Both the position numbers and the translations under genes were made by a program. Shown here one piece after another: positions 1 to 7,649 of a DNA stretch of 64,000 nt. Numbering within the stretch: position 1 is the stretch's first letter; each line of letters opens with the position of its first letter. Where the stretch lies: positions 310,204 to 374,203 of the forward strand of contig NZ_KB903476.1 of the NCBI RefSeq assembly GCF_000379765.1, read 5' to 3'. A model generated the notes under the pieces. That model did not search any database and was not told the origin of the DNA. It was given only the letters and a program-made list of their open reading frames with translations. This DNA is from Flexithrix dorotheae DSM 6795 (GTDB lineage: Bacteria > Bacteroidota > Bacteroidia > Cytophagales > Flammeovirgaceae).

Positions 1-586
1 GTCCGCCCTTCAACCCGACTTGAACGCAAGCACGGCTCCTTTTTTGTCATTGCCACAAAAAAGGAGGCAAAAAAAGTCTAGTCAGAAAGATGCTTCCTCC
101 TTCAAAACCCTTCACACCTCCCCGCCTTTCTGACAACCCTCCCTATTTTCTTATATTAATAACTGACCTTTCTCTTAGAATAAATTTGCATTATTGAACT
201 AATTTAATGGACCGTAAAAATGCCTTCAAAATTAGTGTGGGAAAGGTTACCAGATATTGGTAATTTTTTTCAAGTCCCAGGTGGGAAAATATTACAGATA
301 CCTGCTTTTCTTTCCCGGAAAACCTTTTTGAAGGCAGAGATTTTTGGGCGGTCGGCCGCTGCCGTACTTTTCATCGAATGGAAAAGTATCAAAGGTTTCA
401 TCATCTTGCATAGCTTATAATTTTGTAAAAAGGTTTTTGGGAAAGAAAATCCGATTCTTAACCATATTATAATTAAATTTAATTAAGCAAATTTTCAATG
501 CGCGAAAAATCAGTTAATAAGCTCTTATTATTAACTTCTTAAGTTGACGGCATTGAAGATATACTTTTGCTATTACTTCCTTTAAT
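1..586. other. Intergenic region with short inverted repeats, no convincing gene
   Basis: No credible gene is seen. Positions 36-47 and 55-66 form a perfect 12-bp inverted repeat with a 7-nt loop. A TAnnTTTG-type -7 box (TAAATTTG) lies at 181-188, and 247-263 forms a small AT-rich hairpin followed by seven T. An open frame of 66 codons at 220-420 runs through that hairpin and has no recognisable domain, so it is not called as a gene. Confidence 0.5.
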
Positions 587-1228
587 TCAAAGCCTTTTCA
601 AAACCTTAATTATTTCCTCGGGTTCCGCCCTGTTTCTGTATTCTGCATCTAAAAATGCATATTGAATAATGCCTTTTTTATCAATTACATAAGTAGCTGC
701 AATGGGCAATTCATTTGAACTATCCCCATTGTATTCCTGAAGGCTAAAGTTTTTGGCATAAATTTCAGCAACATCTTCCGGTAATTTGAACACAAGCCCA
801 TAATCCCAGGCAATTCTGTTTCCCACATCCGACAATACTTCAAATTCGAGCGAATGCTTTTCCTTGGTAGAAAGCGACTTGTCCGGCAATTCAGGCGTGA
901 GTGCCAGAAGATTTGCCCCCAATGCTTTTATTTCGGGTAAAACATCCTGGAAAGCTTTCAATTCCAGATTACAATAAGGGCACCAGCCCCCTCTATACCA
1001 GATCAGCACAACCGGTCCCCGGGATAAGTACTCAGAAAGTTGAGCTGGTTCGTATAGGGCATTTTTCAATAAAAAATCTTTGGCTTTATCACCTTTTTTT
1101 AAAGCATTTTCAAGAATTCCACTTTTGCGAACAGCATCTACTCCAGCATCATAGGCTTTTATTACCTTAGAATCTGCCTTTTGTAAAAATGATTGTTTGT
1201 GGTTCTCAAGTTGTGTTTTTAACGACAT
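587..1228 (-). CDS. Peroxiredoxin-like AhpC/TSA family protein
   Basis: The 213-residue product has a thioredoxin-fold core containing the sequence RGGWCPYCN, with cysteines at about residues 83 and 86. This WCPYC motif is typical of the AhpC/TSA-like peroxiredoxin family common in Bacteroidota. Such proteins reduce peroxides through thiol chemistry or act as thiol-disulfide oxidoreductases. No signal peptide is visible, so it is expected in the cytoplasm. The first 60 residues are charged and helical, as in long members of this family. The next gene on the same strand (1415-1969) is an AhpD-like protein, which suggests a shared peroxide or thiol-stress role, but about 190 bp separate them and no promoter was identified, so a joint operon is only possible. 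Substrate and electron donor cannot be read from the sequence. Confidence 0.85.
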   Translation of the reverse strand: MSLKTQLENHKQSFLQKADSKVIKAYDAGVDAVRKSGILENALKKGDKAKDFLLKNALYEPAQLSEYLSRGPVVLIWYRGGWCPYCNLELKAFQDVLPEIKALGANLLALTPELPDKSLSTKEKHSLEFEVLSDVGNRIAWDYGLVFKLPEDVAEIYAKNFSLQEYNGDSSNELPIAATYVIDKKGIIQYAFLDAEYRNRAEPEEIIKVLKRL

Positions 1229-1285
1229 AATTAAGGATTTTACAATTGGATAAAAAATCTGATAGTTGCGAGCTAGTTGAAAATA

Positions 1286-1299
1286 TAAACATGCTCTTA
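1286..1299. repeat. Isolated 14-nt copy of a foldback-element end
   Basis: The 14 bases TAAACATGCTCTTA are identical to 22360-22373, the right terminal repeat plus target duplication of the miniature element there. No matching left end is found within the next few hundred bases on either side. It could be a remnant of a decayed copy or, less likely for 14 bases in 64 kb, a coincidence. Confidence 0.35.
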
Positions 1300-1414
1300 A
1301 TTCAATTTACAAACACCTTTTCAAAGCATAAAATTTTTCACATGCCTTTGAAATTTGGAAAATAAAAAAGGACCTTTATCAGGCCCATTTTTAGATTGTT
1401 GTAATTCAATACAA

Positions 1415-1969
1415 TTAAACTGCAACTTCAGTTCCAAGTGGTTTGGCGGTTGGAAAATCAACCGGTACTTGTGTTAATCTGTGGGCAAAGTTAGTAAAAG
1501 TGATATCCACTACAATAGCCAGAAGGTCAATCAGTGCTTTTTCATCATATCCTGCCTCAAAAAAGGCCTGTTTGGCTTCTTCACTGGCTTTTCCCTTTTC
1601 CTGAGCGATTTCCTTTGCCAGCTGGGTGATCACTTTTAATTTCTGATCGGAAATAGAAGCTGCTCTTAAGGCTAAAGTTTCTTCTTCTGTAAATCCATTC
1701 AATTTAGCTAATGCTGTATGAGCGGCTAAACAGTACGCACATTCATTTACTTCCGATACAGCAAGTTTAATTGCTTCAGCTTCTTTCTTATTAAATGCAC
1801 CATTGTCAGTAGCCTGGGAATAAGTAAGATATGCACCAAGGGCATTAGAAGAATAACCGATTGTTGCATACAAATTAGGAACGGTACCCAACGCTTTTTT
1901 CAGGTTATCAAATATACCTTGTGAAGCTGCATCTACCTGGTCTCTGTTTGGAACTTGAATTGTTTTCAT
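1415..1969 (-). CDS. Carboxymuconolactone decarboxylase / AhpD-like family protein
   Basis: The protein (184 residues from the ATG at 1969) carries NECAYCLAAH, the E-x-x-x-C-x-x-C-x-x-x-H-like signature of the AhpD/CMD family, whose redox-active CxxC reduces peroxidases or peroxides. The open frame extends 19 codons further upstream, but that extension is lysine- and phenylalanine-rich, has no family likeness, and precedes an ATG that directly begins the conserved part, so 1969 is preferred. It is cytoplasmic, with no signal or membrane segment. The neighbouring peroxiredoxin-like gene at 587-1228 lies on the same strand and could be a functional partner, as AhpC and AhpD are elsewhere. A role in antioxidant defence is inferred from the family; an actual decarboxylase activity is unlikely. 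Confidence 0.85.
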   Translation of the reverse strand: MKTIQVPNRDQVDAASQGIFDNLKKALGTVPNLYATIGYSSNALGAYLTYSQATDNGAFNKKEAEAIKLAVSEVNECAYCLAAHTALAKLNGFTEEETLALRAASISDQKLKVITQLAKEIAQEKGKASEEAKQAFFEAGYDEKALIDLLAIVVDITFTNFAHRLTQVPVDFPTAKPLGTEVAV

Positions 1970-2107
1970 GATTTTAAAAATTTTAAGATTAATAAATGAT
2001 TTTGTTTTTGTGTTTTGATTGAACAATACAAAGTTGCAGTAAAACCGGTAGCCGGGAAATGACTAAATTTCCCCCGGACTTGACATTTCTTCCCGAAAAT
2101 GAAAAAA

Positions 2108-2135
2108 CCTCCAAAAAATTCTCATTTCATGGAGG
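2108..2135 (-). terminator. Second intrinsic terminator-like hairpin after arsRI
   Basis: On the minus strand a 6-bp GC-containing stem (TGGAGG with CCTCCA, extended by A-T pairs) is followed directly by a run of six T. It lies downstream of the stronger arsRI terminator at 2204-2246 and could act as a back-up stop before the AhpD-like gene. Confidence 0.5.
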
Positions 2136-2203
2136 CTTTAAAGGGCCTTTCAGGCAAAAAATTATTTTCTTACTTATTCCTGGTTAATAAAAACACCAAA
2201 AAA

Positions 2204-2246
2204 ACTCAGGTAAAATGAGGCTTACATTTGCTCACTTTACCTGAGT
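2204..2246 (-). terminator. Intrinsic terminator of the arsR-arsI operon
   Basis: Arms 2204-2219 and 2231-2246 pair over 16 bp with one mismatch around an 11-nt loop. On the minus strand the stem is followed by seven T, the form of a rho-independent terminator, placed about 105 bp after the arsI stop codon. Confidence 0.85.
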
Positions 2247-2351
2247 ATGCCAGGAATAATAATAGATTTATTTTAATGAAATCACTTGACAAAATTGCCA
2301 CTACATTATGATAATGCAAGAATGTTTCTCAATATCAAATTATACTGAAAT

Positions 2352-2873
2352 TTAGCAACATCCTGAACCTGGCTCACAGCAGGCTTCTTCCTGAACTCCT
2401 GCTACATTTAATTCAGCTTTTTGAGCCGGTTCCCCCGGTGTACAGCAAACCTCAGCAGATTTAGTTTCATATTGAGGGTCATTGAATTCGGCATCTTCAT
2501 GAAAATAATACACTTCCCATTGTACTCCATCCGGATCGTTTACCCAAAATTTGTCCTGAATGGCATAGCAACAGGCAGTACCGATTTCTTCCTTTTCTAC
2601 CAATCCTTTTTCTTTGGCCAATTGTAAATATTGCTCTAACTCCGCTTTTGTTTCTACCTGAATGCCAAGGTGGCCAAAGTTGGCGTTCACCCTTTCTTTA
2701 TTTTCTATAAAGGAAATCACTAAAGCAGGTTGCTCAAGGATGTATTTGGCATACCCTGCTTTTATTTTATCGGCAGGTTTGTTGAAAAAAGCATCGTAAA
2801 ATGCCACAGATTTTTCCAAATCACTCACGTAATAGGATACGTGCATCCTGGGGAAAATTGATTTTGCTTCCAT
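2352..2873 (-). CDS. arsI: ArsI/CadI-type VOC dioxygenase (C-As lyase family) with Cys-rich tail
   Basis: This 173-residue vicinal-oxygen-chelate protein begins with MHVSYYVSDLEKSVAFYD, as in ArsI/CadI proteins. Candidate Fe(II) ligands are H11, H68 and E120 (in QWEVYYF), and a vicinal cysteine pair C101-C102 sits in TACCYA. This is the ligand and cysteine spacing known for ArsI, which cleaves the C-As bond of trivalent organoarsenicals. The downstream member of an arsR-arsI operon, it follows arsR by 126 bp. The C-terminal 35 residues carry three further cysteine pairs (EVCC, EACC and the final GCC), which is more thiol than the catalytic core needs and suggests metalloid binding. CadI-like cadmium sequestration is the alternative. 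The arsenic role is inferred from family and context and not proven. Confidence 0.88.
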   Translation of the reverse strand: MEAKSIFPRMHVSYYVSDLEKSVAFYDAFFNKPADKIKAGYAKYILEQPALVISFIENKERVNANFGHLGIQVETKAELEQYLQLAKEKGLVEKEEIGTACCYAIQDKFWVNDPDGVQWEVYYFHEDAEFNDPQYETKSAEVCCTPGEPAQKAELNVAGVQEEACCEPGSGCC

Positions 2874-2999
2874 AATTAATTGATTTTAAAATTTATAGGT
2901 TGATTTGATTTTGATTTCAGTTTTTAACTATTCAGCAAAGGTATTCTATAAATATATTGGAGGATAAAAATGGTAATAATTCCATTTTTAAGATCTTTG

Positions 3000-3332
3000 C
3001 TATTTGCAGCAACTATTCTTGCTTTCCAGAATACCGGAAAGATTGGCCACAAAATCCTTTACACCATTCCAGCCTTCCTCATTAATACAATAGCAAATAT
3101 TTTTTCCATCAATATTTCCCTTAATCAATCCTACTTTTTTCAGTTCGGATAGATGGCGGGAAATAGTGGGTTGTGCCAGTGGCAATTCGTCTACAATTTC
3201 ACCGCAAACACAAGAGGGTGATTTGGCCAGGTATTCCATAATGGATAACCGAGCTGGATGACCAAGGGCTTTTAATACTTCTGCCATTTTATTGGTTTCT
3301 TCAGAGAAACCTTCTGTTTTTGTTATTCCCAT
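3000..3332 (-). CDS. arsR: ArsR-family metalloid-responsive repressor
   Basis: The 110-residue winged-helix protein shows the ArsR pattern: LKALGHPARLSIMEYL, then SCVCGEIVDEL in the sensor/recognition region, then QPTISRHLSELKKVGLI as the recognition helix. The C-V-C pair corresponds to the alpha-3 arsenic-binding cysteines of classical ArsR proteins, which bind As(III) or Sb(III) and leave the operator. Two further cysteines end the protein (SCCK). It is the first gene of the arsR-arsI pair. A palindromic sequence overlaps its start codon (3330-3351), which suggests autoregulation. No arsenite pump or arsenate reductase gene lies nearby in this window, so the operon appears limited to the regulator and the dioxygenase. 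Confidence 0.9.
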   Translation of the reverse strand: MGITKTEGFSEETNKMAEVLKALGHPARLSIMEYLAKSPSCVCGEIVDELPLAQPTISRHLSELKKVGLIKGNIDGKNICYCINEEGWNGVKDFVANLSGILESKNSCCK

Positions 3333-3351
3333 ATTGCAATATTAGAATATG
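3330..3351. promoter_or_regulatory. Putative ArsR operator overlapping the arsR start
   Basis: CATATT at 3330-3335 is mirrored by AATATG at 3346-3351, and the inner 12 bases 3331-3342 are themselves a perfect palindrome (ATATTGCAATAT). ArsR-family sites are AT-rich dyads of this form close to the promoter or start. The site touches the arsR ATG at 3332. Its role is inferred from position and symmetry. Confidence 0.55.
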
Positions 3352-3412
3352 ATGATTAAAAATGCAAATTCTGAGAGAATATTTTTGAAAATTCAGGAAG
3401 GAAACTGTTAAA

Positions 3413-4060
3413 TTAGTTTCTTACAAAAAGCCATTTAATAGGATAATAAACCCCCAGACCAATATATCCGAGTAATCCAGGTTTAATTTTTTCTTTTATT
3501 TCAACTGTAATTGTAGCATATGCTTTAAGATGATCAAGACGATTAATTTTCCCTTTTAGCAGTTCAATATTCTCATTTACTCTTTCCAACTCCCGTTCAA
3601 TTTCAAGCATTTCATCTACACGCTGAGCCTTTCCTAGTAGTTCTAAATATCTGGACCTTGTTTTTTGGGCATTTTCCAATCTAATATTATAGTCTACATA
3701 ATCATCTGTTACATCTGTTCCAGATTTTTCCATAGATTGAACTTTTCCCATTTTAGAAATTTCAATAATTATATTTTCAAACTTCCCACTTTCAATTCTC
3801 AGCACAACCCTATTGCTACTCGTTTCTAAAACATATCCATTATAGACTTTGACGAGGTTCTCAATATCCTTTTTAGTAGAATCCGGAACCTCAACAATAA
3901 GCTCCATATCAACTGAATAAAGCATGATTCTTTCTGAAGGAAACTTCTCATTGTTAGTCATCTCCGGTTGAGGGGATGAAGATGTGGAATATTTGGGAGA
4001 GGCACAGGACATAAGACATCCACTTAAAAGAAACAGCTGGATTATAATATTGATTTTCAT
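3413..4060 (-). CDS. DUF4349-domain lipoprotein
   Basis: A signal peptide ending in LMSC gives a lipoprotein cysteine at about residue 19, so the mature protein should be anchored in the cell envelope. The rest matches the DUF4349 pattern: a beta-rich N-terminal part (RIMLYSVDMELIVEVPDS, then a VVLRIES strand), then a long coiled coil (RLENAQKTRSRYLELL through VNENIELLKGKINRLD), a YATITVEI strand, and a hydrophobic C-terminus near residues 195-215 that could be a membrane segment. Function of the family is unknown. The gene is monocistronic; a -7-like box on the minus strand (CAAATATA at 4097-4104, reading TATATTTG) lies 37 bp upstream, without a clear -33 partner. Confidence 0.8.
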   Translation of the reverse strand: MKINIIIQLFLLSGCLMSCASPKYSTSSSPQPEMTNNEKFPSERIMLYSVDMELIVEVPDSTKKDIENLVKVYNGYVLETSSNRVVLRIESGKFENIIIEISKMGKVQSMEKSGTDVTDDYVDYNIRLENAQKTRSRYLELLGKAQRVDEMLEIERELERVNENIELLKGKINRLDHLKAYATITVEIKEKIKPGLLGYIGLGVYYPIKWLFVRN

Positions 4061-4386
4061 TTATTTATAGAGGAATTAGTTTAATAAATTTGTAAACAAA
4101 TATAGATAATTTTAAAAGCCATTTATTCTGTAGTTTCGAGGGAAATTATTTGGGATGATTAATGAAATTGAATTTAATTCTCCAATAGTCTCCATTCGGA
4201 CTATTTATCTGAACATCCGCTCGCAGTATTTTTGGAATGTAGGGAAAGGCTGAACACATTTTAAGGCACAAGCAAAAGTTTACCCTTTTTGAAAAAAAAG
4301 TTTCTTAGATAAGTCTTTTTAAGCCTCGTTTTTCAGCAGTATATTTACCCAATTAAGTTCACAATCAATTGACAAACAACTCAATA
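4061..4386. other. Intergenic region between divergent genes
   Basis: This 326-bp gap separates the leftward DUF4349 lipoprotein from the rightward acyltransferase. A minus-strand TATATTTG box is at 4097-4104. The acyltransferase frame is open from a TTG at 4369, but nothing supports that start. No RNA gene, repeat or hairpin stands out. Confidence 0.4.
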
Positions 4387-5280
4387 ATGCAGGGCTTTTT
4401 TTTCTACTTACTTTATCCAATCATTTTTTTGGTTGCCTCTTTGCCTTTTTCCCTACTCTATGCCTTTTCAGATTTTTTATTTTACCTATTAAAATTGACT
4501 GGCTATAGAAAAGAGGTGGTGCGACAAAACCTCAGAAATTCCTTTCCCAATAAATCCGAAAAGGAAATCATCAAAATTAGTAATCATTACTTCCGCTACT
4601 TGTGCGACCTGATTCTGGAAACCCTAAAAACCCTTCGAATGACCAGAAAGGAAGCTGTTACCAGATGTGTTTTTCATAAAAAAGAATGGCTTGACAAACT
4701 TTACGAAAAGCATCAAAGCATCCTTATCGTGATGGGGCATTATGGAAACTGGGAGTGGGCAGGTCCTTCTTTTACCCTCAACAATGACTTTCAACTGGTC
4801 GTAATTTACAGACCACTTTCCAATCCTTATTTCGAAAAAATGATGTGTGGCATGCGCACCAAATTCAATACTGAAATTTCTCCTGTAAACAGAACTTTGA
4901 AAGACATGGTAGCCAACCGAAAAAGAATTACTGCCACTGCTTTTATTGCTGATCAGACCGCTTCTCCGGAAAATGCTTACTGGACCAATTTCCTGAACCA
5001 GGACACAGCTGTTTTTACCGGTCCGGAGAAAATTGCCAAGAAATTCAATTATCCCGTAGTTTACATGCAAGTCCTGAAGCCAAAAAGGGGATTTTATGAA
5101 GTTACTCCTCATTTATTATTCGAGAACCCAAAAGACACCGCAGATAATGAAATTATGGAAGCTTTTACCAAAATTCTTGAAAAAGACATTTTAGAAGAAC
5201 CAACACCATGGCTCTGGTCCCATAAAAGGTGGAAACATAAAAGACCAGAAAAAAAGAAGGAAAAAAGCAATAATTCCTGA
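4387..5280 (+). CDS. LpxL/HtrB-type lysophospholipid acyltransferase
   Basis: The product (297 residues from the ATG at 4387) begins with a membrane anchor of about 25 hydrophobic residues and carries GHYGNWEWAG, the H-x4-E/D active-site motif of LpxL/LpxM-family acyltransferases that add secondary acyl chains to lipid A or other lipids at the inner membrane. Later family landmarks include the DQTAS segment and the conserved TGPEKIAKKFNYPVVYMQV block. The final 20 residues are strongly basic. The frame is open to a TTG at 4369, which would add six residues; the ATG is preferred. It lies 180 bp upstream of a desaturase on the same strand, and the pairing fits a role in membrane or lipid A remodelling, which is inference. 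Confidence 0.9.
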   Translation: MQGFFFYLLYPIIFLVASLPFSLLYAFSDFLFYLLKLTGYRKEVVRQNLRNSFPNKSEKEIIKISNHYFRYLCDLILETLKTLRMTRKEAVTRCVFHKKEWLDKLYEKHQSILIVMGHYGNWEWAGPSFTLNNDFQLVVIYRPLSNPYFEKMMCGMRTKFNTEISPVNRTLKDMVANRKRITATAFIADQTASPENAYWTNFLNQDTAVFTGPEKIAKKFNYPVVYMQVLKPKRGFYEVTPHLLFENPKDTADNEIMEAFTKILEKDILEEPTPWLWSHKRWKHKRPEKKKEKSNNS

Positions 5281-5380
5281 AGATGAACATCATAATTGTA
5301 ATACTTTTGCTACTTTATACTGCTTATTAACCTGACCTAATGTGGAACAATCCGAAAACCTTAACCGATATTTTTTTATG

Positions 5381-5413
5381 TTGTCACTTAATCATCTGAT
5401 TTGTTTACCTTTG
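5381..5413 (+). promoter_or_regulatory. Promoter of the desaturase gene
   Basis: TTG at 5381-5383 and TACCTTTG at 5406-5413 are separated by 22 bp, matching the Bacteroidota consensus TTG-N(17-23)-TAnnTTTG. The predicted transcript would start near 5420, about 40 bases before the ATG. Confidence 0.7.
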
Positions 5414-5460
5414 TCCCCCAAAAAAGGGCAAGAGCCTAAAAAGCTCCTATATTAAACCTT

Positions 5461-6435
5461 ATGAGAACCGGAAAGGAATTAATTTTAGCAACTAAAGTTT
5501 TCGCCAAAGAAGATAGGAAGAAAAGCTGGTTTGAAGTTTTTATCACTATATTTTTTGTATTAGTCGTATTTCCTATGCCATTTTTAAATACCCCTCTTTG
5601 GACTAAATTAATAGCTTCAGTAATCTGTGGCTTGTTGTATGTGAGAATGTTTGTCATTTATCATGATTACCAGCATCATACAATATTACAAAAGTCGAAA
5701 TTAGCAGAATGGATCATGACGGGCTTTGGTATTTATCTGCTTGCCCCCAGAAGAATTTGGAAAAGATCGCACGATCATCATCACAATAACAATTCAAAAC
5801 TTTCTATCTCAGGCATAGGATCTTACCCTACCATTTGTAAAGACAGATTCCAGAAACTCTCCAAAAAGCAAAAAAGAATTTATTTAATCAACAGACATCC
5901 GCTAACCATCATATTTGGTTATGTAACGCTGTTCATTTACTGGCTTAATGTAAAATCATTCGTACAAAGTCCTAAGAAACACCTGGATTCTTTAGCTGCC
6001 CTGCTTATTCATCTGGCTTTGAGCATAATGGTTTTTATGATTTTCGGACCTGAAATTTATTTTATTGGGTGGTTTGCACCTTTCTTTCTGGCTTTTGGAA
6101 TTGGCTCCTATCTATTCTATTGTCAGCATAATTTTCCCAAAGCAAAATTCAGGGAAAATCATGATTGGACTTATGACAATGCCGCTCTTTCTTCCACAAG
6201 TTTTATGGAAATGAATCCCATTATGCACTGGTTTACGGGTGATATCGGTTTTCATCATGTGCACCACATGAATTCAAGGATTCCATTTTACAGGTTAAGA
6301 GAAGTTATGGCCAAAATGCCTGAACTTCAAAACCCACCAACCACTTCCTGGAACCCGATGGAAATTTACCGATGTTTCCGGCTAAAACTTTGGGATCCTG
6401 AAAAAGACAAAATGATTACCCTGAAGGAATTATAA
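5461..6435 (+). CDS. Membrane fatty acid desaturase (type 1)
   Basis: This 324-residue membrane protein has the three histidine boxes of membrane fatty acid desaturases: HDYQHH at about residues 68-73, SHDHHHN at 103-109, and HHVHHM near residue 265. These histidines bind the di-iron centre that introduces a double bond in an acyl chain. Hydrophobic segments near residues 28-66, around 90, and 170-225 fit the four-helix topology of the family. It has its own promoter (5381-5413) and follows the lipid acyltransferase on the same strand. The exact substrate and regiospecificity cannot be told; acyl-lipid desaturation in response to temperature is a common role. A hydroxylase or ketolase of the same superfamily is the alternative. 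Confidence 0.88.
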   Translation: MRTGKELILATKVFAKEDRKKSWFEVFITIFFVLVVFPMPFLNTPLWTKLIASVICGLLYVRMFVIYHDYQHHTILQKSKLAEWIMTGFGIYLLAPRRIWKRSHDHHHNNNSKLSISGIGSYPTICKDRFQKLSKKQKRIYLINRHPLTIIFGYVTLFIYWLNVKSFVQSPKKHLDSLAALLIHLALSIMVFMIFGPEIYFIGWFAPFFLAFGIGSYLFYCQHNFPKAKFRENHDWTYDNAALSSTSFMEMNPIMHWFTGDIGFHHVHHMNSRIPFYRLREVMAKMPELQNPPTTSWNPMEIYRCFRLKLWDPEKDKMITLKEL

Positions 6436-6474
6436 TTCAGGGTTGCTTATCAGAAAGTGTTAAAATCTTTTCCC

Positions 6475-6482
6475 TAACTTTG
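6475..6482 (+). promoter_or_regulatory. -7 promoter element upstream of the pseudouridine synthase
   Basis: TAACTTTG matches the Bacteroidota -7 consensus TAnnTTTG. No TTG at the usual spacing is seen, so this is a weaker call. A start near 6489 would leave a leader of about 100 bases before the ATG at 6592. Confidence 0.45.
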
Positions 6483-6591
6483 CATTCAGGCAAAATGGGT
6501 ACTATTGCCATATGCTTGTCCACCACGAAGGAAATCAAACCCCTTTATTACTTTATTTAAATTTAATTTAGGCGCTAAAGGCTTACAAAAA

Positions 6592-7530
6592 ATGAAACCA
6601 GGAAGAAATAACTCTCGGAATAATAAAAGAAATTCATTTAAGAAAAATGAGGATAAAGGGTTTCCTAAAGGCAAAAAGAAGGGAGTGTTTAAAAAAGAAA
6701 ATTCTGAAGAAAAAGCTACAAAATTTACCAGAAGACAAAGAAACACTCCGGTAACTGCCCCCACCTATAGCGAAAAGGTTTTCAAAAAAGAAAAGACCGC
6801 GAAGAGTGATGCACCAGCACTTTTTCGACTGAACAGGTTTATTGCCAACGCAGGAGTATGCTCTAGAAGAGAGGCAGACCAACTGATTGCCAATGGAGAG
6901 ATAAAAGTAAATGGTGAGGTAAAACAGGAAATGGGTTATAAAGTCCAGCCGGGAGATAAAGTATCTTACAAAGGGAAATTACTGAGAAGGGAAAAACTGG
7001 TTTACCTGCTTTTGAATAAGCCAAAAGGATTTATCACGACCATGGAAGATACGCATGGCAGAAAAACGGTAATGGATTTAGTATCCAAAGCCTGTGAAGA
7101 AAGAATTTACCCTGTGGGCCGACTTGATAGGGACACCACTGGCTTATTGCTTTTTACCAATGATGGAGAATTCGCTAAAAAGCTGGCCCATCCCTCTGGC
7201 AAAACCCAGAAAATTTACCATGTGGAACTGAACCGTGCCATTTCAGAAGAGGATTTTGATACTATTGTACATAAAAAATTTGAATTAGAGGATGGCCCTG
7301 TGGACCTTGACGGGATTAATATTTTACATAACGATAGAAAAAAACTCGGGGTGGAATTACATTCTGGTCGGAACAGAATTGTGAGAAGAATGTTCGAGCA
7401 TTTTGGTTATGAAGTAGTAAAGCTGGATAGAACTGTTTTTGCCGGGCTCACCAAAATTGACCTGCCAAGGGGAAAATGGAGATTCCTTTCGGAAAAAGAA
7501 TTAATAAAGCTCAAGCATTTTCAAAAGTGA
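6592..7530 (+). CDS. RsuA/RluB-family rRNA pseudouridine synthase
   Basis: From the ATG at 6592 the product is 312 residues. The first 75 are a basic, low-complexity tail rich in Lys, Asn and Arg. An S4 RNA-binding domain follows (RLNRFIANAGVCSRREADQLI), then the catalytic domain with GRLDRDTTGLLLFTNDG, whose aspartate is the family nucleophile, and the later HSGRNRIVRRMFEHFGYEV motif. The arrangement corresponds to RluB/RsuA enzymes that isomerise a uridine in rRNA. The frame stays open back to a TTG at 6505, but the extension has no family likeness. Basic N-terminal tails of this kind are common in Bacteroidota RluB homologues. The target could be 23S (RluB-like) or 16S (RsuA-like); RluB is more likely given the GRLDRDTTGLLL form. 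Confidence 0.9.
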   Translation: MKPGRNNSRNNKRNSFKKNEDKGFPKGKKKGVFKKENSEEKATKFTRRQRNTPVTAPTYSEKVFKKEKTAKSDAPALFRLNRFIANAGVCSRREADQLIANGEIKVNGEVKQEMGYKVQPGDKVSYKGKLLRREKLVYLLLNKPKGFITTMEDTHGRKTVMDLVSKACEERIYPVGRLDRDTTGLLLFTNDGEFAKKLAHPSGKTQKIYHVELNRAISEEDFDTIVHKKFELEDGPVDLDGINILHNDRKKLGVELHSGRNRIVRRMFEHFGYEVVKLDRTVFAGLTKIDLPRGKWRFLSEKELIKLKHFQK

Positions 7531-7611
7531 TTTTCCAGGTTTTATTTACCTCCCTGTTCCCAGCAGGATTTCTTTTTAACTATTCTTTTTTTGAATATTG
7601 GTATTATGGAA

Positions 7612-7642
7612 AAAGCAAGGCCTCTGGCGAAGACCTTGCTTT
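7612..7642. terminator. Bidirectional terminator between convergent genes
   Basis: AAAGCAAGG at 7612-7620 pairs with CCTTGCTTT at 7634-7642. A T-rich stretch follows on the plus strand, and five T follow on the minus strand. It lies between the ends of the pseudouridine synthase and the leftward TonB gene. Confidence 0.8.
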
Positions 7643-7649
7643 CATTTTT

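Noticed and set aside
220-420. 66-codon open frame on the plus strand
   Set aside because: It runs through a hairpin followed by seven T, shows no domain or signal, and has an unusual composition; it is more likely non-coding.
4369-4386. Longer start for the acyltransferase at a TTG
   Set aside because: The extension is only six polar residues and the ATG at 4387 begins the membrane anchor directly.
6505-6591. TTG-initiated N-terminal extension of the pseudouridine synthase
   Set aside because: It has no family likeness; the ATG at 6592 starts the basic tail.
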